NCBI GenBank assembly: GCA_965226245.1
Contig: CBDDCL010000015.1
Location: 4,216,001-4,280,000 of the forward strand
Length of the DNA stretch: 64,000 bases
Source: CBDCYS01 sp965226245
GTDB taxonomy: Bacteria; Acidobacteriota; Terriglobia; Bryobacterales; UBA6623
Direction of reading: 5' to 3'
Positions 8,330 through 16,632 of this stretch are shown piece after piece. Numbering within the stretch: the stretch's first letter is position 1; every line of letters begins with the position of its first letter. The notes below the pieces were generated by a model. The model was not told where the DNA came from. It saw nothing but the letters and a program-made list of their open reading frames with translations, and did no database searches. The translations under genes and the position numbers were made by a program.

Positions 8330-8578
8330 GGCTGCTGCACCACGAATACCCAGTATTCCGCCACCAAAGAGTTTCGTCCATGCAAAGGACCAATAAAACC
8401 TGCCCGGGTCATAGGATTTGTAGTCACGGATCGGGATTTTCCCCTGCCCGATGCGGAGGGTGCCGTTCCAGAGAAAACCCTCATCCGCCAAATCAAGGCT
8501 GATATTGCCCTGAAGCACGAACGAAGCAGTTACGAGGGCTGAAGCTAGGAGCAATGTAGTCAATGGACAGTCGCTCAT
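8330..8578 (-). pseudogene. polytopic membrane protein (glycosyltransferase-like), 5' fragment
   Basis: From the ATG at 8578: a membrane segment (TTLLLASALVTASFVLQG), then LADEGFLWNGTLRIGQGKIPIRDY and YDPGRFYWSFAW. DEGxxxxG followed by RDxxSYDPGRYYW is found near the N-terminus of a family of large membrane glycosyltransferase-like proteins (GT-39/ArnT-like). Only about 80 residues remain before the truncated ISKra4 element begins on the other strand. Two genes were cut at the same junction, so this is a deletion or recombination scar. Confidence 0.6.
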
Positions 8579-8641
8579 GTTTCGACCTGCGAGTTGTACG
8601 GCCCGTCCTCCGTCGGCCCCCCGCCCAGAGCACGAAAAAGC

Positions 8642-8666
8642 ACCCACCCGCTCTCGGCGGGTGGGT
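8642..8666. terminator. bidirectional rho-independent terminator
   Basis: Perfect 10-bp stem ACCCACCCGC / GCGGGTGGGT with a five-base loop. On the minus strand it is followed by GCTTTTTCG, a good T-run; on the plus strand by TCTCGGTTTT, which is weaker. It would insulate the 8578 fragment from transcription entering from the right. Confidence 0.7.
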
Positions 8667-8757
8667 TCTCGGTTTTAGCCAGGATTTCCGATTTGGCTCC
8701 TCTGACGGCACGAGTCTACACCCTCACCCGGCGAAGCGCAACCATTTCTTCACCCGG

Positions 8758-10370
8758 TGTCAAGAGGCGATAGAAATGTCCCCGGCGGTAGGGCGATAGA
8801 AATGTCCCCTTCGTTTTGTTGTTTGTAAGTCCGTAAGAGATAATCGTCGTCGTCGGGGCTGTGGGAATGTGGAAATCGCGTCAGCGATTTCCAAGGGACG
8901 GTGGGAAGGGTGGGAAACCTGTCGTTGCGATGCGAACCCTCTGCGCTGCTCGCTGAGGTTTTCCACGCTTTCCATCCGTCCCGTCATTTCCATAGCCCTG
9001 CCTTTTTTATGTCGTCGCCGCACGTTTTTTCGACCGCAGCGACTTACGCCAAGGGTGGTCCGCCGCCGGCTTGGGCCGCTGCCGGGCCGCTTGTTGTTTC
9101 GGCTTGGGGCGCGGCTTCGGCTCGGGCCACGTGATCTCTTCAAAGGCCACCGCTCGGCCTTCGTGGATCACCTGCAACTCGCCCTGGCGCGCTTGCTGCA
9201 CGGTGACTCTCCCCCCCGCCCCCAGAGCCTGATTGCGCTTCGGTTTCAACTGTAAGAAGCGGTTCTCGAAACGGACCACCCGATCGTTGGAGACGACTCG
9301 CTCGGCCTCCAAGCAGAACACCCACTTTAAGTCCAGACGCTTGGGCGGGCGCTGATGAAAGTCCGCTTCCGCCGCTGGCTCGCAGACAAATTTGGCGTTG
9401 TGTTCCCCCAGATATTGCTCGCCGAGATAGCGGTTCGCCGCCTCGTAATCGCAGATACCTTGCAGTCGCATCTTCTTGATCAGGCGGTCTTGATGGGTGC
9501 CGTGATGCCGCTCCACGCGGCCCTTGGCTTGCGGCGACGATGCCGCGATGATGCGGATCCCCAGCTTGGCGCACATGCGCCCGAACTGCGTCTCGGGCTC
9601 GATGCCTTCCAGCGCTTCGCGCGACGTCGGCTGGCGCTTGTAGACGTTCTTCCAGTCGCAATACAACGCCTTCGGAACGCCGTATTGACGCACCCAGGCT
9701 TCGAGCAGATCGGCCGCCGCCCAAGTTGTCTCTTCGCTCGAGAAGCGGCACAGCGCCCGGCCGCTCGCATCGTCGACGAAGTTCATCAGGCAACCTTTCG
9801 GGCCGCGATCTTCGAGCCATCGGTGGTGCGAGCCGTCGACCTGGATCAGCTCCCCGAAGTGCGCTTTGCGCTGCCGCCGCTGGCGATGCGGCTGGCGCTT
9901 GCGGCGGCGGCTCCACAGACCCTCGGCGAGCATCCAGAGCCGCAGTGCCCGCACCGATACTTGCAGATCGTGGTCCTTTCGCAAATGCTCGGCCGCCAGA
10001 GTAGGCCCGAAGCGCTCGTGCGGTTCGCCGGAGTAGTTCTCGCGCACCAGTTGCAGCACTCGCTTGCGAACTTCCGCTGGCTTGGCCCGGTTCGATACCC
10101 GGCCCACGTTGCCGTGCTTCAATGCTTTTGTCCCTCCCGCGCTGTAGCGCTTCCAGATCCGCTTGCTCTGGCGGTAACTGATGTCGAGCACCTGCGCCGC
10201 CTCGCTCAGCTTTAACTCGCCTCGCTTCACCCGGCCCAGCACCTCGCCCCGTCTCAATTCCTTGTCGTTCATCCATGTCCTCTCCAATCTCGGCTCCTCC
10301 TTTCTGGAGCCTTAGATTAGGGGACATTTCTATCGCCCTCTCAAGGGGACATTATCATCGCCCTTCAACA
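8758..10370 (-). mobile_element. ISNCY/IS1202-type insertion sequence, complete (1,613 bp)
   Basis: Ends start with TGT and form 26-bp imperfect inverted repeats (8758-8783 and 10345-10370) around a core GGCGATAGAAATGTCCCC. Each end carries that motif twice. A 16-bp direct repeat (CCATTTCTTCACCCGG) at 8742-8757 and 10371-10386 exactly flanks the element and is the target duplication. Unusually long duplications are known for the IS1202 group, so the family call and the duplication agree. The identical duplication and intact gene suggest recent insertion. Confidence 0.9.
9007..10272 (-). CDS. ISNCY/IS1202-type transposase
   Basis: 421 residues from the ATG at 10272 (GGAGAGG seven bases upstream). 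An N-terminal helix-turn-helix (LKLSEAAQVLDISYRQSKRIWKRY) is followed by an integrase-type DDE core. The first Asp lies in LIQVDGSHHRW, the second in LYCDWKNVY, and the Glu in AKGRVERHHGTHQDR. The C-terminal tail is very basic and proline-rich (PKPRPKPKQ). It cuts and joins the TGT ends of the enclosing element. No frameshift is seen, so the element is probably active or only recently silent. Confidence 0.9.
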   Translation of the reverse strand: MNDKELRRGEVLGRVKRGELKLSEAAQVLDISYRQSKRIWKRYSAGGTKALKHGNVGRVSNRAKPAEVRKRVLQLVRENYSGEPHERFGPTLAAEHLRKDHDLQVSVRALRLWMLAEGLWSRRRKRQPHRQRRQRKAHFGELIQVDGSHHRWLEDRGPKGCLMNFVDDASGRALCRFSSEETTWAAADLLEAWVRQYGVPKALYCDWKNVYKRQPTSREALEGIEPETQFGRMCAKLGIRIIAASSPQAKGRVERHHGTHQDRLIKKMRLQGICDYEAANRYLGEQYLGEHNAKFVCEPAAEADFHQRPPKRLDLKWVFCLEAERVVSNDRVVRFENRFLQLKPKRNQALGAGGRVTVQQARQGELQVIHEGRAVAFEEITWPEPKPRPKPKQQAARQRPKPAADHPWRKSLRSKKRAATT

Positions 10371-10396
10371 CCATTTCTTCACCCGGAAGAGAGCGG

Positions 10397-10421
10397 GAGT
10401 TCGGAGACGGAGCCCGAACTC
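10397..10421 (+). repeat. REP-like palindrome, copy 2
   Basis: Same 25-base hairpin as at 3012-3036 (one loop-side change, GGAGACGG). It lies just outside the right target duplication of the ISNCY element and upstream of the REP-associated transposase at 11890, from which it is now separated by an IS256 insertion. Confidence 0.75.
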
Positions 10422-10450
10422 TGGATCTGAACCTCTGAACCAGCCGTAAC

Positions 10451-11864
10451 GAGATATTGTCAAATGTTGTGGATGGGCGAGGTCAGGCGGCGTTCTCCTG
10501 AACCATCAAACCGTCCTTGAATTCCTTTCCATTTAAGACATGCACAATCACTTCTGAACCGTTCAGGCGCCGCCAGTGGCGCTCGGCCTGGCGGGCCAGC
10601 ATGAAGACCATCGTCAACGACGCTTCCCGGCTGCCGCACCCCTTCGTTCGCCGTTGCCGCAATCGCACCGTCGCAAAGGTGGACTCGATCGGGTTCGTCG
10701 TCCGCAAGTGCCCCCAGTGCTCGGCCGGAAAGTCGTAAAAAGCCAGCAGCACTTGGCGGTCTTTGTCCAGGCACTCGACCGCTTTGGGAAACTTCTTTTC
10801 ATATAAGTTCTTGAAACAGTCCAGCTCGTCCTCCGCCGTCTGCCGGCTCTCGGCAAGATAGATGTCGCGCAGCGCCTGCTTGGCTTTGCCCTGCATGCTC
10901 CGCGGCAGCTTATGGAGCACGTTGGCCGTCTTGTGCAGCCAGCAACGCTGCTCCCGGGTCGCTGCATAGACCTTGCGCAAGGCCGCCCAGAAGCCCATCG
11001 CGCCGTCGCCCACCGCCAACTTCGGCGGCAACTCGAGCCCCTGCCGTTTCAAGTCCTCGAGCAACTCCCGCCACGACAGCTCGCTTTCGCGAAAGCCGTC
11101 GTGCACCGCCAGCAGCTGTTTGCGGCCGTCTTCGAGCGCGCCCATCACAACCAGCAAACACTGCCGTTCATCGTCCAGACGGACGTTCGAGTAGATGCCG
11201 TCGGCCCAAATGTAAACAAACCGCTGGCCGCTGAGGTCGCGCTTCGACCAAGCCTCGTACTCGCGCCGCCAGACTTCTTTGAGACGCACCACCGTCGTCG
11301 CCGACAGGCCCGGAGCGTCAGGCCCCCGCAAGGCCTCCAGCGCCTCGCTGAAATCGCCCGTCGAGATCCCTTTCAGGTACAACCAGGGGATCAGTTCTTG
11401 GACGCTTTTCGTGCGCCGCAGGTACGGCGGCAGGATCTCGGAAGTGAAACGGAAGCGTTGGCCCCGCTCATCGACTCGGCGATCGTCGACCCGCGGGGCC
11501 CGGATCTTGAGCTGACCCGCGCCGCTGACGATGGTGCGCTCGCGGGCGTGACCGTTGCGCACCACCAGCCGCCGGCCGTCCTCGCCGGCTTTGTGCTGAT
11601 GCGCTTCGATGTAGGCGCTCACTTCCTCTTCGATAGCCTTGACGAGCATCTGGCGTGCTCCTTGGCGCAGCACTTCATCCCAGGGCGAGGGTTTCTTTCC
11701 ATCAATGACTTGGGGGTTGACTTGACTGCTGCTCTCAGCAGCTTCACACTGACTCATGGCGTATCCTCCTTGTTCCTTTCCAGGAAACGATTGAGTTGAT
11801 TCCTCAACCGTCAGGATACGCCACCTTCCCTCAGCCGCTCATCCACAACTTTTGGTTATATCTC
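10451..11864 (-). mobile_element. IS256-family insertion sequence, complete (1,414 bp)
   Basis: Terminal inverted repeats start GAGATAT and share GTTGTGGATG (10451 onward, and reverse complement ending at 11864). A 9-bp direct repeat AGCCGTAAC at 10442-10450 and 11865-11873 flanks it exactly, which fits IS256-family target duplication of 8-9 bp. It inserted 25 bp upstream of the REP-associated transposase gene, splitting that gene from its upstream REP. Confidence 0.92.
10483..11757 (-). CDS. IS256-family transposase
   Basis: 424 residues, the usual length. The DDE residues are visible: Asp in IWADGIYSNVR, Asp in AVGDGAMGFWAAL, and Glu in TTNPIEST. The Cys/His-containing insertion CWLHKTANVL precedes the last, as in other IS256/MULE transposases. 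AGGAGG lies upstream of the ATG at 11757. It differs clearly in sequence from the inactive IS256 copy at 3219-4435, so two separate IS256 lineages are present. Confidence 0.95.
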   Translation of the reverse strand: MSQCEAAESSSQVNPQVIDGKKPSPWDEVLRQGARQMLVKAIEEEVSAYIEAHQHKAGEDGRRLVVRNGHARERTIVSGAGQLKIRAPRVDDRRVDERGQRFRFTSEILPPYLRRTKSVQELIPWLYLKGISTGDFSEALEALRGPDAPGLSATTVVRLKEVWRREYEAWSKRDLSGQRFVYIWADGIYSNVRLDDERQCLLVVMGALEDGRKQLLAVHDGFRESELSWRELLEDLKRQGLELPPKLAVGDGAMGFWAALRKVYAATREQRCWLHKTANVLHKLPRSMQGKAKQALRDIYLAESRQTAEDELDCFKNLYEKKFPKAVECLDKDRQVLLAFYDFPAEHWGHLRTTNPIESTFATVRLRQRRTKGCGSREASLTMVFMLARQAERHWRRLNGSEVIVHVLNGKEFKDGLMVQENAA

Positions 11865-11889
11865 AGCCGTAACGATAATAGCGTCGAGA

Positions 11890-12522
11890 ATGCCACGGGC
11901 GACCCGTGTGGTGGCGGAGGGCGTACCGCACCACATCACCCAACGGGGTAATAACCGCCAGGTTGTCTTCCTGGTTGACGAAGACCGGCGGTTCTATTTG
12001 GAAACTTTGGCGCAGGACTGCCGCCGCTGCGGCGTGGGCGTGTTGGGCTACTGCCTGATGACCAACCATGTCCATCTGGTAGCCGTGCCCGAGCGCGCCG
12101 ACTCGTTCGCCCGGGCCCTGCGGCGGAGCCATTCGCGGTACGCGCAACGGTTCAACCGGCAGTATGGACGGAGCGGTCACCTTTGGCAGAACCGCTTTTT
12201 TCCCTGCCCGTTAGGCCGCGATCATCTGCTCACGGCACTGTTCTACGTGGATCAGAACCCGCTGCGCGCGGGGTCGGTGGGTCAAGCCGAGCACTACCCT
12301 TGGTCAAACGCTCAGGCTCACGCGGAGGAAAGGGACCCCGCGGGGCTTATCGACTGGACGCTGTGGCGTCGGATACCCGGAAAACCGAGATGGGGCGAAG
12401 CCCTGACGCGCTCGCCGGCAGCCGATGACGAGAAACGCGTCCGCGAGGCAACGTATGCGGGGATGCCGCTGGGCAACCGCGAGTTTGTGGCGGGCTGGAG
12501 CAAAGATTCGGTCGCCGACTGA
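11890..12522 (+). CDS. REP-associated tyrosine transposase (RAYT, Y1/HUH superfamily)
   Basis: 210 residues. HITQRGNNRQVVF opens the Y1 domain, MTNHVHLV carries the two metal-binding histidines of the HUH motif, and the catalytic Tyr is expected in the helix RRSHSRYAQRFNRQYG, followed by HLWQNRFF and DQNPLRAG. RAYTs are single-copy domesticated relatives of IS200 transposases that recognise REP hairpins. A REP palindrome lies on each side in opposite orientation (10397-10421 and 12579-12603). No ribosome site is clear, and an IS256 copy ends 25 bp before the start, so native expression is probably disturbed. Confidence 0.9.
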   Translation: MPRATRVVAEGVPHHITQRGNNRQVVFLVDEDRRFYLETLAQDCRRCGVGVLGYCLMTNHVHLVAVPERADSFARALRRSHSRYAQRFNRQYGRSGHLWQNRFFPCPLGRDHLLTALFYVDQNPLRAGSVGQAEHYPWSNAQAHAEERDPAGLIDWTLWRRIPGKPRWGEALTRSPAADDEKRVREATYAGMPLGNREFVAGWSKDSVAD

Positions 12523-12578
12523 CGCTTCGAAGCCCCGGTCCACCACCAAAGAGCAAAGCCCTGAGTCGGCGCGAGGCT

Positions 12579-12603
12579 GGGTTCGGGCTCCGTCCCCGAA
12601 TTC
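12579..12603 (-). repeat. REP-like palindrome, copy 3 (inverted)
   Basis: GGTTCGGGCTCCGTCCCCGAA is the reverse complement of the REP hairpin found upstream of the RAYT gene. It begins about 55 bases after the RAYT stop codon, so the pair forms the inverted REP arrangement usual around RAYT genes. Confidence 0.75.
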
Positions 12604-12720
12604 CCCTGACGCACACAACTCGGTGTCGTCAGGCCTGGCTCGGTCCAGAGGACGGTGTTGCTTCGAGGGCGCGAAGGAGCCGGGCTTTCGTCTCTCTGGC
12701 GTAGCGACAGTCGTCCGCGT

Positions 12721-14714
12721 CTAGCGCATGTTTGCACATTTGGGCCGATTTTGACCCCTCCTCTGCCCGTAAGTGACTCAAAACACGAGGCCGGTGTCTC
12801 GGAGACCCCAAAAACGTAGTGACAATATTTTTTCGTACTTTCGTGATTATTCCCTTTATCTATCGGATTTATTGCGCTATCATTGTAGTGTACCCATTCG
12901 CCCGTGTTCCTGCGCGCCCACAAGTCCGGTAACCACACCTACCTGCGCCTGGTCGAGTCCTATCGCCTCCACGGCCAGCCCCGCCAAAGGGTCGTCGCTC
13001 ACTTGGGCCGCAAAGACCTGTTGGCGCCCCATCTGGACTCGCTGGTGCGCTTGTTGCAAGCCGACCAGCCCGAGCCCCGCTGGGTGGCCAGCGAGCAAGT
13101 CGCCGCGCCGCAGGCCTGGAGCTGGGGGCCGCTCCGCGCCGCCCGCCACTTGTTCGACGAGCTGGCGCTGGGACCGATCCTCGACGGGCTCTCGGCCACC
13201 CGGCGCCACGGCCAGCCGCTCTCCGAACGAGTCTTCGTGCTGCTGGCGAATCGGCTCACGCGGCCGGGCAGCGAACACGCCCTGGCCCAGTGGCTGGAGG
13301 ATTTCTATGTCGTCACCGCCGTCGGCAGCCGTTGGCAGCCGCAGTGGAAGCGATCCCGTCGCGTGAAAGTGGCCTGCGAGCAACTGCGGCTGTGGTATCA
13401 AACGCTGGACGATCTGCTGGCCCACAAAGCGTCGATTGAAACCGCGATCTGGCGGCAGTTGCGCAACCTGTTCAGCTTGGCGCCCGAGTTGGTTTCTTAT
13501 GATCTGACCTCGACCTATTTCGAGGGCCAGGGGCCGGCCGAGTTGGGCCGCTTCGGCTACAGCCGCGACTCGCAACCGCGTAAGCGGCAAGTGTTGGTGG
13601 GGGTGGTGATGATGCAGGGCTGGCCGATCGCCCATCACGTCTTTGCCGGCAACCGCCCGGACCAGGCGACCTTGCTGGAGGTAGTGGAAGACCTGCGGAG
13701 CCGCTTTGGGCTGCAGCGCGTGTTGTGGGTCGGCGACCGCGGCATGGTGACGCTGGGCAACCTGGACGAGCTGCGCCAAGCCGGACAAGGATATCTGATG
13801 GGCTTGCAGCGCAGGAATCGCCAGGACATTGCCGACTACATCGAAGAGGCGTTGGCACGGGACGGGTGGCAAGAGTGTGAAGCGGGCATCACGGCTTCCG
13901 AGAAGGCGCAGCCGCCGCGCACGCGGGTGCAGGAGGTGGCGGGCAAGCGGCAGGGGGTGCGGGTGTTCGTGGTCGACAGCGAGGAGCGCCAGCAGTACGA
14001 GCAGGCGCGGCGGGAACAGGCTCGCGAGCGGGTGCGGGAGCAGCTGGAGCGTCTCCAGCAGCGGGTCGAGCGGGGGGCGCTGAAGCAGCCCGAGAAGATC
14101 GGCGCGGCGGCGGCCGCGATCCTGGGACGCCATCACGGTCATCGCTCCTTTCAGTGGGAGTTGCGGCAAGGCGAGTTCCACTACGCCGAGCATGAGCTGA
14201 ACTTCGCCCGCGAGCAGTTGTTGGAGGGCAAGTATGTGATTCAGACCGAGGAGAGGGATCTGACGCCGCTGGAAGCGGTCGCGGCCTACAAAGAACTCAA
14301 CGAAGTGGAGCGCGGCTTTGCGCAGTTGAAGGGTTTGCTCCAGGTACGGCCGGTCTATCACCGCCGCGACGAGCGGGTGCGGGCGCATATCTTCGTGGCG
14401 GCGCTGGCGTTGTTGCTGGACCGCGCCCTGGAGAAGAAGCTGCGAGCAGCGGGCAGCGGGCTGTCCTCGGCGGCGGCCTGGCGGGCCTTGGAGACGGTGC
14501 GGGTGGTGGAGCTGGAGTTGGGCCAGCGGCGCAAACGCTGTGTCACGCGCGGCAGCCGCCAAGCCGCCGAAGTGCTGCGGGTGCTGGGGTTGTCGCAACA
14601 ACTCGACCCGCCGCCGCCGCCCGCCGGCCGGGAAACCATCATGTAGTGACCAAAACCAAAAACCGCCCCCGCCTTTTCAATCAGTTAGCGGGCCTAAACG
14701 CAAACATGCGCTAG
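12721..14714 (+). mobile_element. IS1634-family insertion sequence
   Basis: Fifteen-bp perfect inverted ends CTAGCGCATGTTTGC (12721-12735) and complement (14700-14714). The CTAG at each extremity is palindromic, so it may be a 4-bp target duplication or part of the ends. No longer duplication fits, although IS1634 members usually make 5-6 bp. The second pilin copy keeps an uninterrupted CCTAGGGCTCC at 15670-15680, matching the sequence to the right of this element. Confidence 0.85.
12904..14646 (+). CDS. IS1634-family (IS4 superfamily) transposase
   Basis: 580 residues from a GTG start. DDE residues are visible: first Asp in SYDLTSTYFEG, second Asp in WVGDRGMVT, and the Glu in ELNEVERGFAQLKGLLQVRPVYH. 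A long charged coiled-coil-like insertion (about residues 355-400, EEQ/R-rich) precedes the last motif, as is common in this family. The length is normal and no stop interrupts it. It lies on the border of the pilin-gene duplication. Confidence 0.93.
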   Translation: MFLRAHKSGNHTYLRLVESYRLHGQPRQRVVAHLGRKDLLAPHLDSLVRLLQADQPEPRWVASEQVAAPQAWSWGPLRAARHLFDELALGPILDGLSATRRHGQPLSERVFVLLANRLTRPGSEHALAQWLEDFYVVTAVGSRWQPQWKRSRRVKVACEQLRLWYQTLDDLLAHKASIETAIWRQLRNLFSLAPELVSYDLTSTYFEGQGPAELGRFGYSRDSQPRKRQVLVGVVMMQGWPIAHHVFAGNRPDQATLLEVVEDLRSRFGLQRVLWVGDRGMVTLGNLDELRQAGQGYLMGLQRRNRQDIADYIEEALARDGWQECEAGITASEKAQPPRTRVQEVAGKRQGVRVFVVDSEERQQYEQARREQARERVREQLERLQQRVERGALKQPEKIGAAAAAILGRHHGHRSFQWELRQGEFHYAEHELNFAREQLLEGKYVIQTEERDLTPLEAVAAYKELNEVERGFAQLKGLLQVRPVYHRRDERVRAHIFVAALALLLDRALEKKLRAAGSGLSSAAAWRALETVRVVELELGQRRKRCVTRGSRQAAEVLRVLGLSQQLDPPPPPAGRETIM

Positions 14715-14921
14715 GGCTCCGACCCGCCTTTGTGGGGGTGTGCGGATGGGCATGGATGCGCAGGTCGCTCCGCAAGCAGGGGAACAGAAATCGGCTTCAG
14801 TACTCCAAACAAACGGGTGACATTCGATGGACCGTAGTCGACAAGAAGTCGTGGCTGAGAAGAACTGCCTGAGCGAGGAGACGCCGGTGGCGGTGTGGAA
14901 AGACTGGAAAGGCCAACTGAA

Positions 14922-14947
14922 AGAGGCCACCCCTCGGGATGGCCTCT
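14922..14947 (-). terminator. terminator after pilin gene copy 1
   Basis: On the minus strand AGAGGCCATCCC pairs with GGGTGGCCTCT (one imperfect position), followed by TTCAGTT. It lies 34 bases downstream of the pilin stop codon, and its counterpart in the second copy is a perfect stem. Confidence 0.55.
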
Positions 14948-14980
14948 GATCCGTAATGCTGAATATGTTGAATCAGCTTC

Positions 14981-15169
14981 TTACGTAGCTGCGGCGTTTC
15001 CAACCAAGCTCGCCATCTTGCTGAAGATGATGCTGATGTTGTCGGAAATACCAGGCAGGATCGCGCCCGCGGCGACGGCGATAAAGCCCGCCAGCAAAGC
15101 GTATTCCACCATATCCTGACCACGCTCGTCTTTTACAAGCCTAAGGATCAAACTGTACAGTTTATTCAT
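14981..15169 (-). CDS. flp: Flp/Fap-type pilin, copy 1
   Basis: 62 residues from the ATG at 15169 (AAAAGGAGC upstream). A short basic leader ends at Gly17 and is followed by QDMVEYALLAGFIAVAAGAI, the class III prepilin pattern with cleavage after Gly and Glu at +5. This is the major subunit of Tad/Flp pili, which are exported, processed by a TadV/CpaA-type peptidase and assembled by the Tad machinery. No tad genes lie in this window. It differs from copy 2 by the last residue (Thr versus Gln). Confidence 0.92.
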   Translation of the reverse strand: MNKLYSLILRLVKDERGQDMVEYALLAGFIAVAAGAILPGISDNISIIFSKMASLVGNAAAT

Positions 15170-15399
15170 TCTCTGCTCCTTTTTTCTGTTGACTGTTAAA
15201 CGGATCGCGCTGTGCCACAACCAACACAACGATCATGCGGTACGACCCCGATTTCTGACAATGGCTCGGCAGTACTCTTTTCCAGCAAGGTGAAAATACT
15301 AAAGCTCCCTAGGTATCCGCTAGTTCCGAGTGCGAAATGAGACTGATTAGGAGAGTTTGGGCCTCTGGGTATGATCTGGCTTACTGTTCGGCTGTCGTT

Positions 15400-15604
15400 C
15401 CGTTGAGCCGGTGATCCGTTGAGCTGTTGAACGGTCAACCGTGTCTCCGCCGTTCGGTTGAGCTGTTTTTCCGTCAGGTCGTGAATCGCCGATCCCTAGT
15501 TGCTCGCCGCCTCAACGGTTAACGGCTCACGACGAGCGGCTCACCGAGCAACGGAAAACCTAAAACGGATCAACAGCTCAACGGATCACCGGCTCAACGG
15601 ATCA
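15400..15604. repeat. palindromic element built from 9-nt units, copy 1
   Basis: Arrays of GTTGAGCCG, GTGATCCG, GTTGAGCTG on the left face complementary arrays (CAGCTCAAC, CGGATCACC, CGGCTCAAC) on the right, around a core with GAGCCGCTCGTCGTGA in reverse complement. A homologous element with the same core lies at 19236-19488 in the opposite orientation. It fills the gap between the two pilin copies and can fold into a long interrupted hairpin. Confidence 0.8.
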
Positions 15605-15882
15605 AAAGCTGTGTGAGGATAACTCAGTTTGTCTATATGTGGTACCGAAGACTTTCTGTGGGACAGACTCCTAGGGCTCCGACCCGCCTTTGTGGGGTGT
15701 GCGGATGGGCATGGATACGCCCAGGTCGCTCCGCAAGCAGGGGAACAGAAATCGGCTTCAGTACTCCAAACAAACGGGTTACATTCGACGGACCGTAGTC
15801 GACAAGAAGTCGTGGCTGAGAAGAACTGCCTGAGCGAGGAGACGCCGGTGGCGGTGTGGGAAGACTGGAAAGGCCAACTGAA

Positions 15883-15908
15883 AGAGGCCACCCCGCAGGG
15901 TGGCCTCT
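15883..15908 (-). terminator. terminator after pilin gene copy 2
   Basis: Perfect 11-bp stem AGAGGCCACCC / GGGTGGCCTCT on the minus strand followed by TTCAGTT, 34 bases downstream of the pilin stop codon. Confidence 0.6.
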
Positions 15909-15941
15909 AATCGGCAATACCGAATATGTTGAATCAGCTTC

Positions 15942-16130
15942 CTACTGAGCTGCGGCGTTTCCAACCAAGCTCGCCATCTTGCTGAAGATGATGCTGATGT
16001 TGTCGGAAATACCAGGCAGGATCGCGCCCGCGGCGACGGCGATAAAGCCGGCCAGCAAAGCGTATTCCACCATATCCTGACCACGCTCGTCTTTTACAAG
16101 CCTGAGGATCAAACTGTACAGTTTATTCAT
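15942..16130 (-). CDS. flp: Flp/Fap-type pilin, copy 2
   Basis: 62 residues, identical to copy 1 except for the final residue, with the same ribosome site (AAAAGGAGC), Gly17 cleavage point and hydrophobic stem. Purifying identity of the protein with some silent or non-coding changes around it suggests the duplication is not brand-new, or is being homogenised by gene conversion. Both copies keep their own upstream region and terminator, so both could be expressed. Confidence 0.92.
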   Translation of the reverse strand: MNKLYSLILRLVKDERGQDMVEYALLAGFIAVAAGAILPGISDNISIIFSKMASLVGNAAAQ

Positions 16131-16366
16131 TCTCTGCTCCTTTTTTCTGTTGACTGTTAAACGGATTGTGCTGTGCCACATCCCATGCAACCATCATGCG
16201 GTAGGACCCCGATTTCTGCCAATGGCTCGGCAGTACTCTTTTCCAGCAAGGTGAAAACACTAACGCCCCCTAGGTATCCGCTAATTTCGAGTGCGAAATG
16301 AGGCTGATTAGGAGAGTTTGGGCCTCTGGGTGTGATCTGGCCTACTGTCCCAGTCTGGGTGGGTTA

Positions 16367-16605
16367 AAGCCCTCGCCTTTCAGGCGGCGGCTTCAGCAAG
16401 CGCGCCGCGCGATAAGCTTGTGTTATGGCGGAATACCGACGCGGCGCGCACGCGGTGTTCGAGATCCACTTGCATTTGGTGGGGATCACGAAGTAGCGCG
16501 GTCGGCATTGAGCGGGGAAGTGGCGCTGCGAGTGCGCGATTTGATGCGGGACATTTGTGGGCAGCATGACGTCAAGATTCTGAAGGGGCATGTGTCGAAG
16601 GAAAG
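16367..16605 (+). pseudogene. IS200-type TnpA remnant with its left-end hairpin
   Basis: A hairpin AAGCC...CGCC / GGCGG...GGCTT at 16367-16393 of the kind found at IS200/IS605 ends precedes an ATG at 16425. The frame reads MAEYRRGAHAVFEIHLHLVGITK with the HxH of the HUH motif, then a frameshift after about codon 23, then GEVALRVRDLMRDICGQHDVKILKGHVSKE in another frame. The homology ends near 16605 before the catalytic Tyr region, so the gene is frameshifted and truncated. Confidence 0.85.
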
Positions 16606-16632
16606 CTTTTCTCGTGAGGGGAGAGGGGGAGA

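Larger units (their letters stand above)
14711..15387. repeat. tandem duplication unit, copy 1 (pilin gene and flanks)
   Basis: About 677 bp that reappear nearly unchanged at 15671-16348, offset about 960 bp. Both contain a Flp pilin gene on the minus strand with its promoter region and terminator. Differences are scattered single bases plus small indels. The copy starts exactly at the right end of the IS1634 element. Confidence 0.9.
15671..16348. repeat. tandem duplication unit, copy 2 (pilin gene and flanks)
   Basis: Near-identical to 14711-15387; the match stops after TACTGT at about 16348, where a hairpin of an IS200-type remnant begins. This copy retains the sequence to the left of the CCTAGGGCTCC joint that is missing beside the IS1634 in copy 1. 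Confidence 0.9.

Noticed and set aside
9140..10327. 395-codon open frame on the same strand as the ISNCY transposase
   Set aside because: GC-rich shadow frame of the transposase with arginine/alanine-rich random composition and no domain.
12880..14601. 573-codon open frame antisense to the IS1634 transposase
   Set aside because: Mirror frame of a high-GC gene; His/Gln/Leu-rich translation without any domain.
12717..14718. 5-6 bp target duplication for the IS1634 element
   Set aside because: Only the palindromic CTAG is shared by both flanks, and it could belong to the element ends; no longer match exists.
14826..14948. Small 40-codon gene (MDRSRQEVVAEKN) beside the pilin
   Set aside because: The ATG is lost in the second copy and the frame ends inside the pilin terminator, so it is not conserved as a gene.
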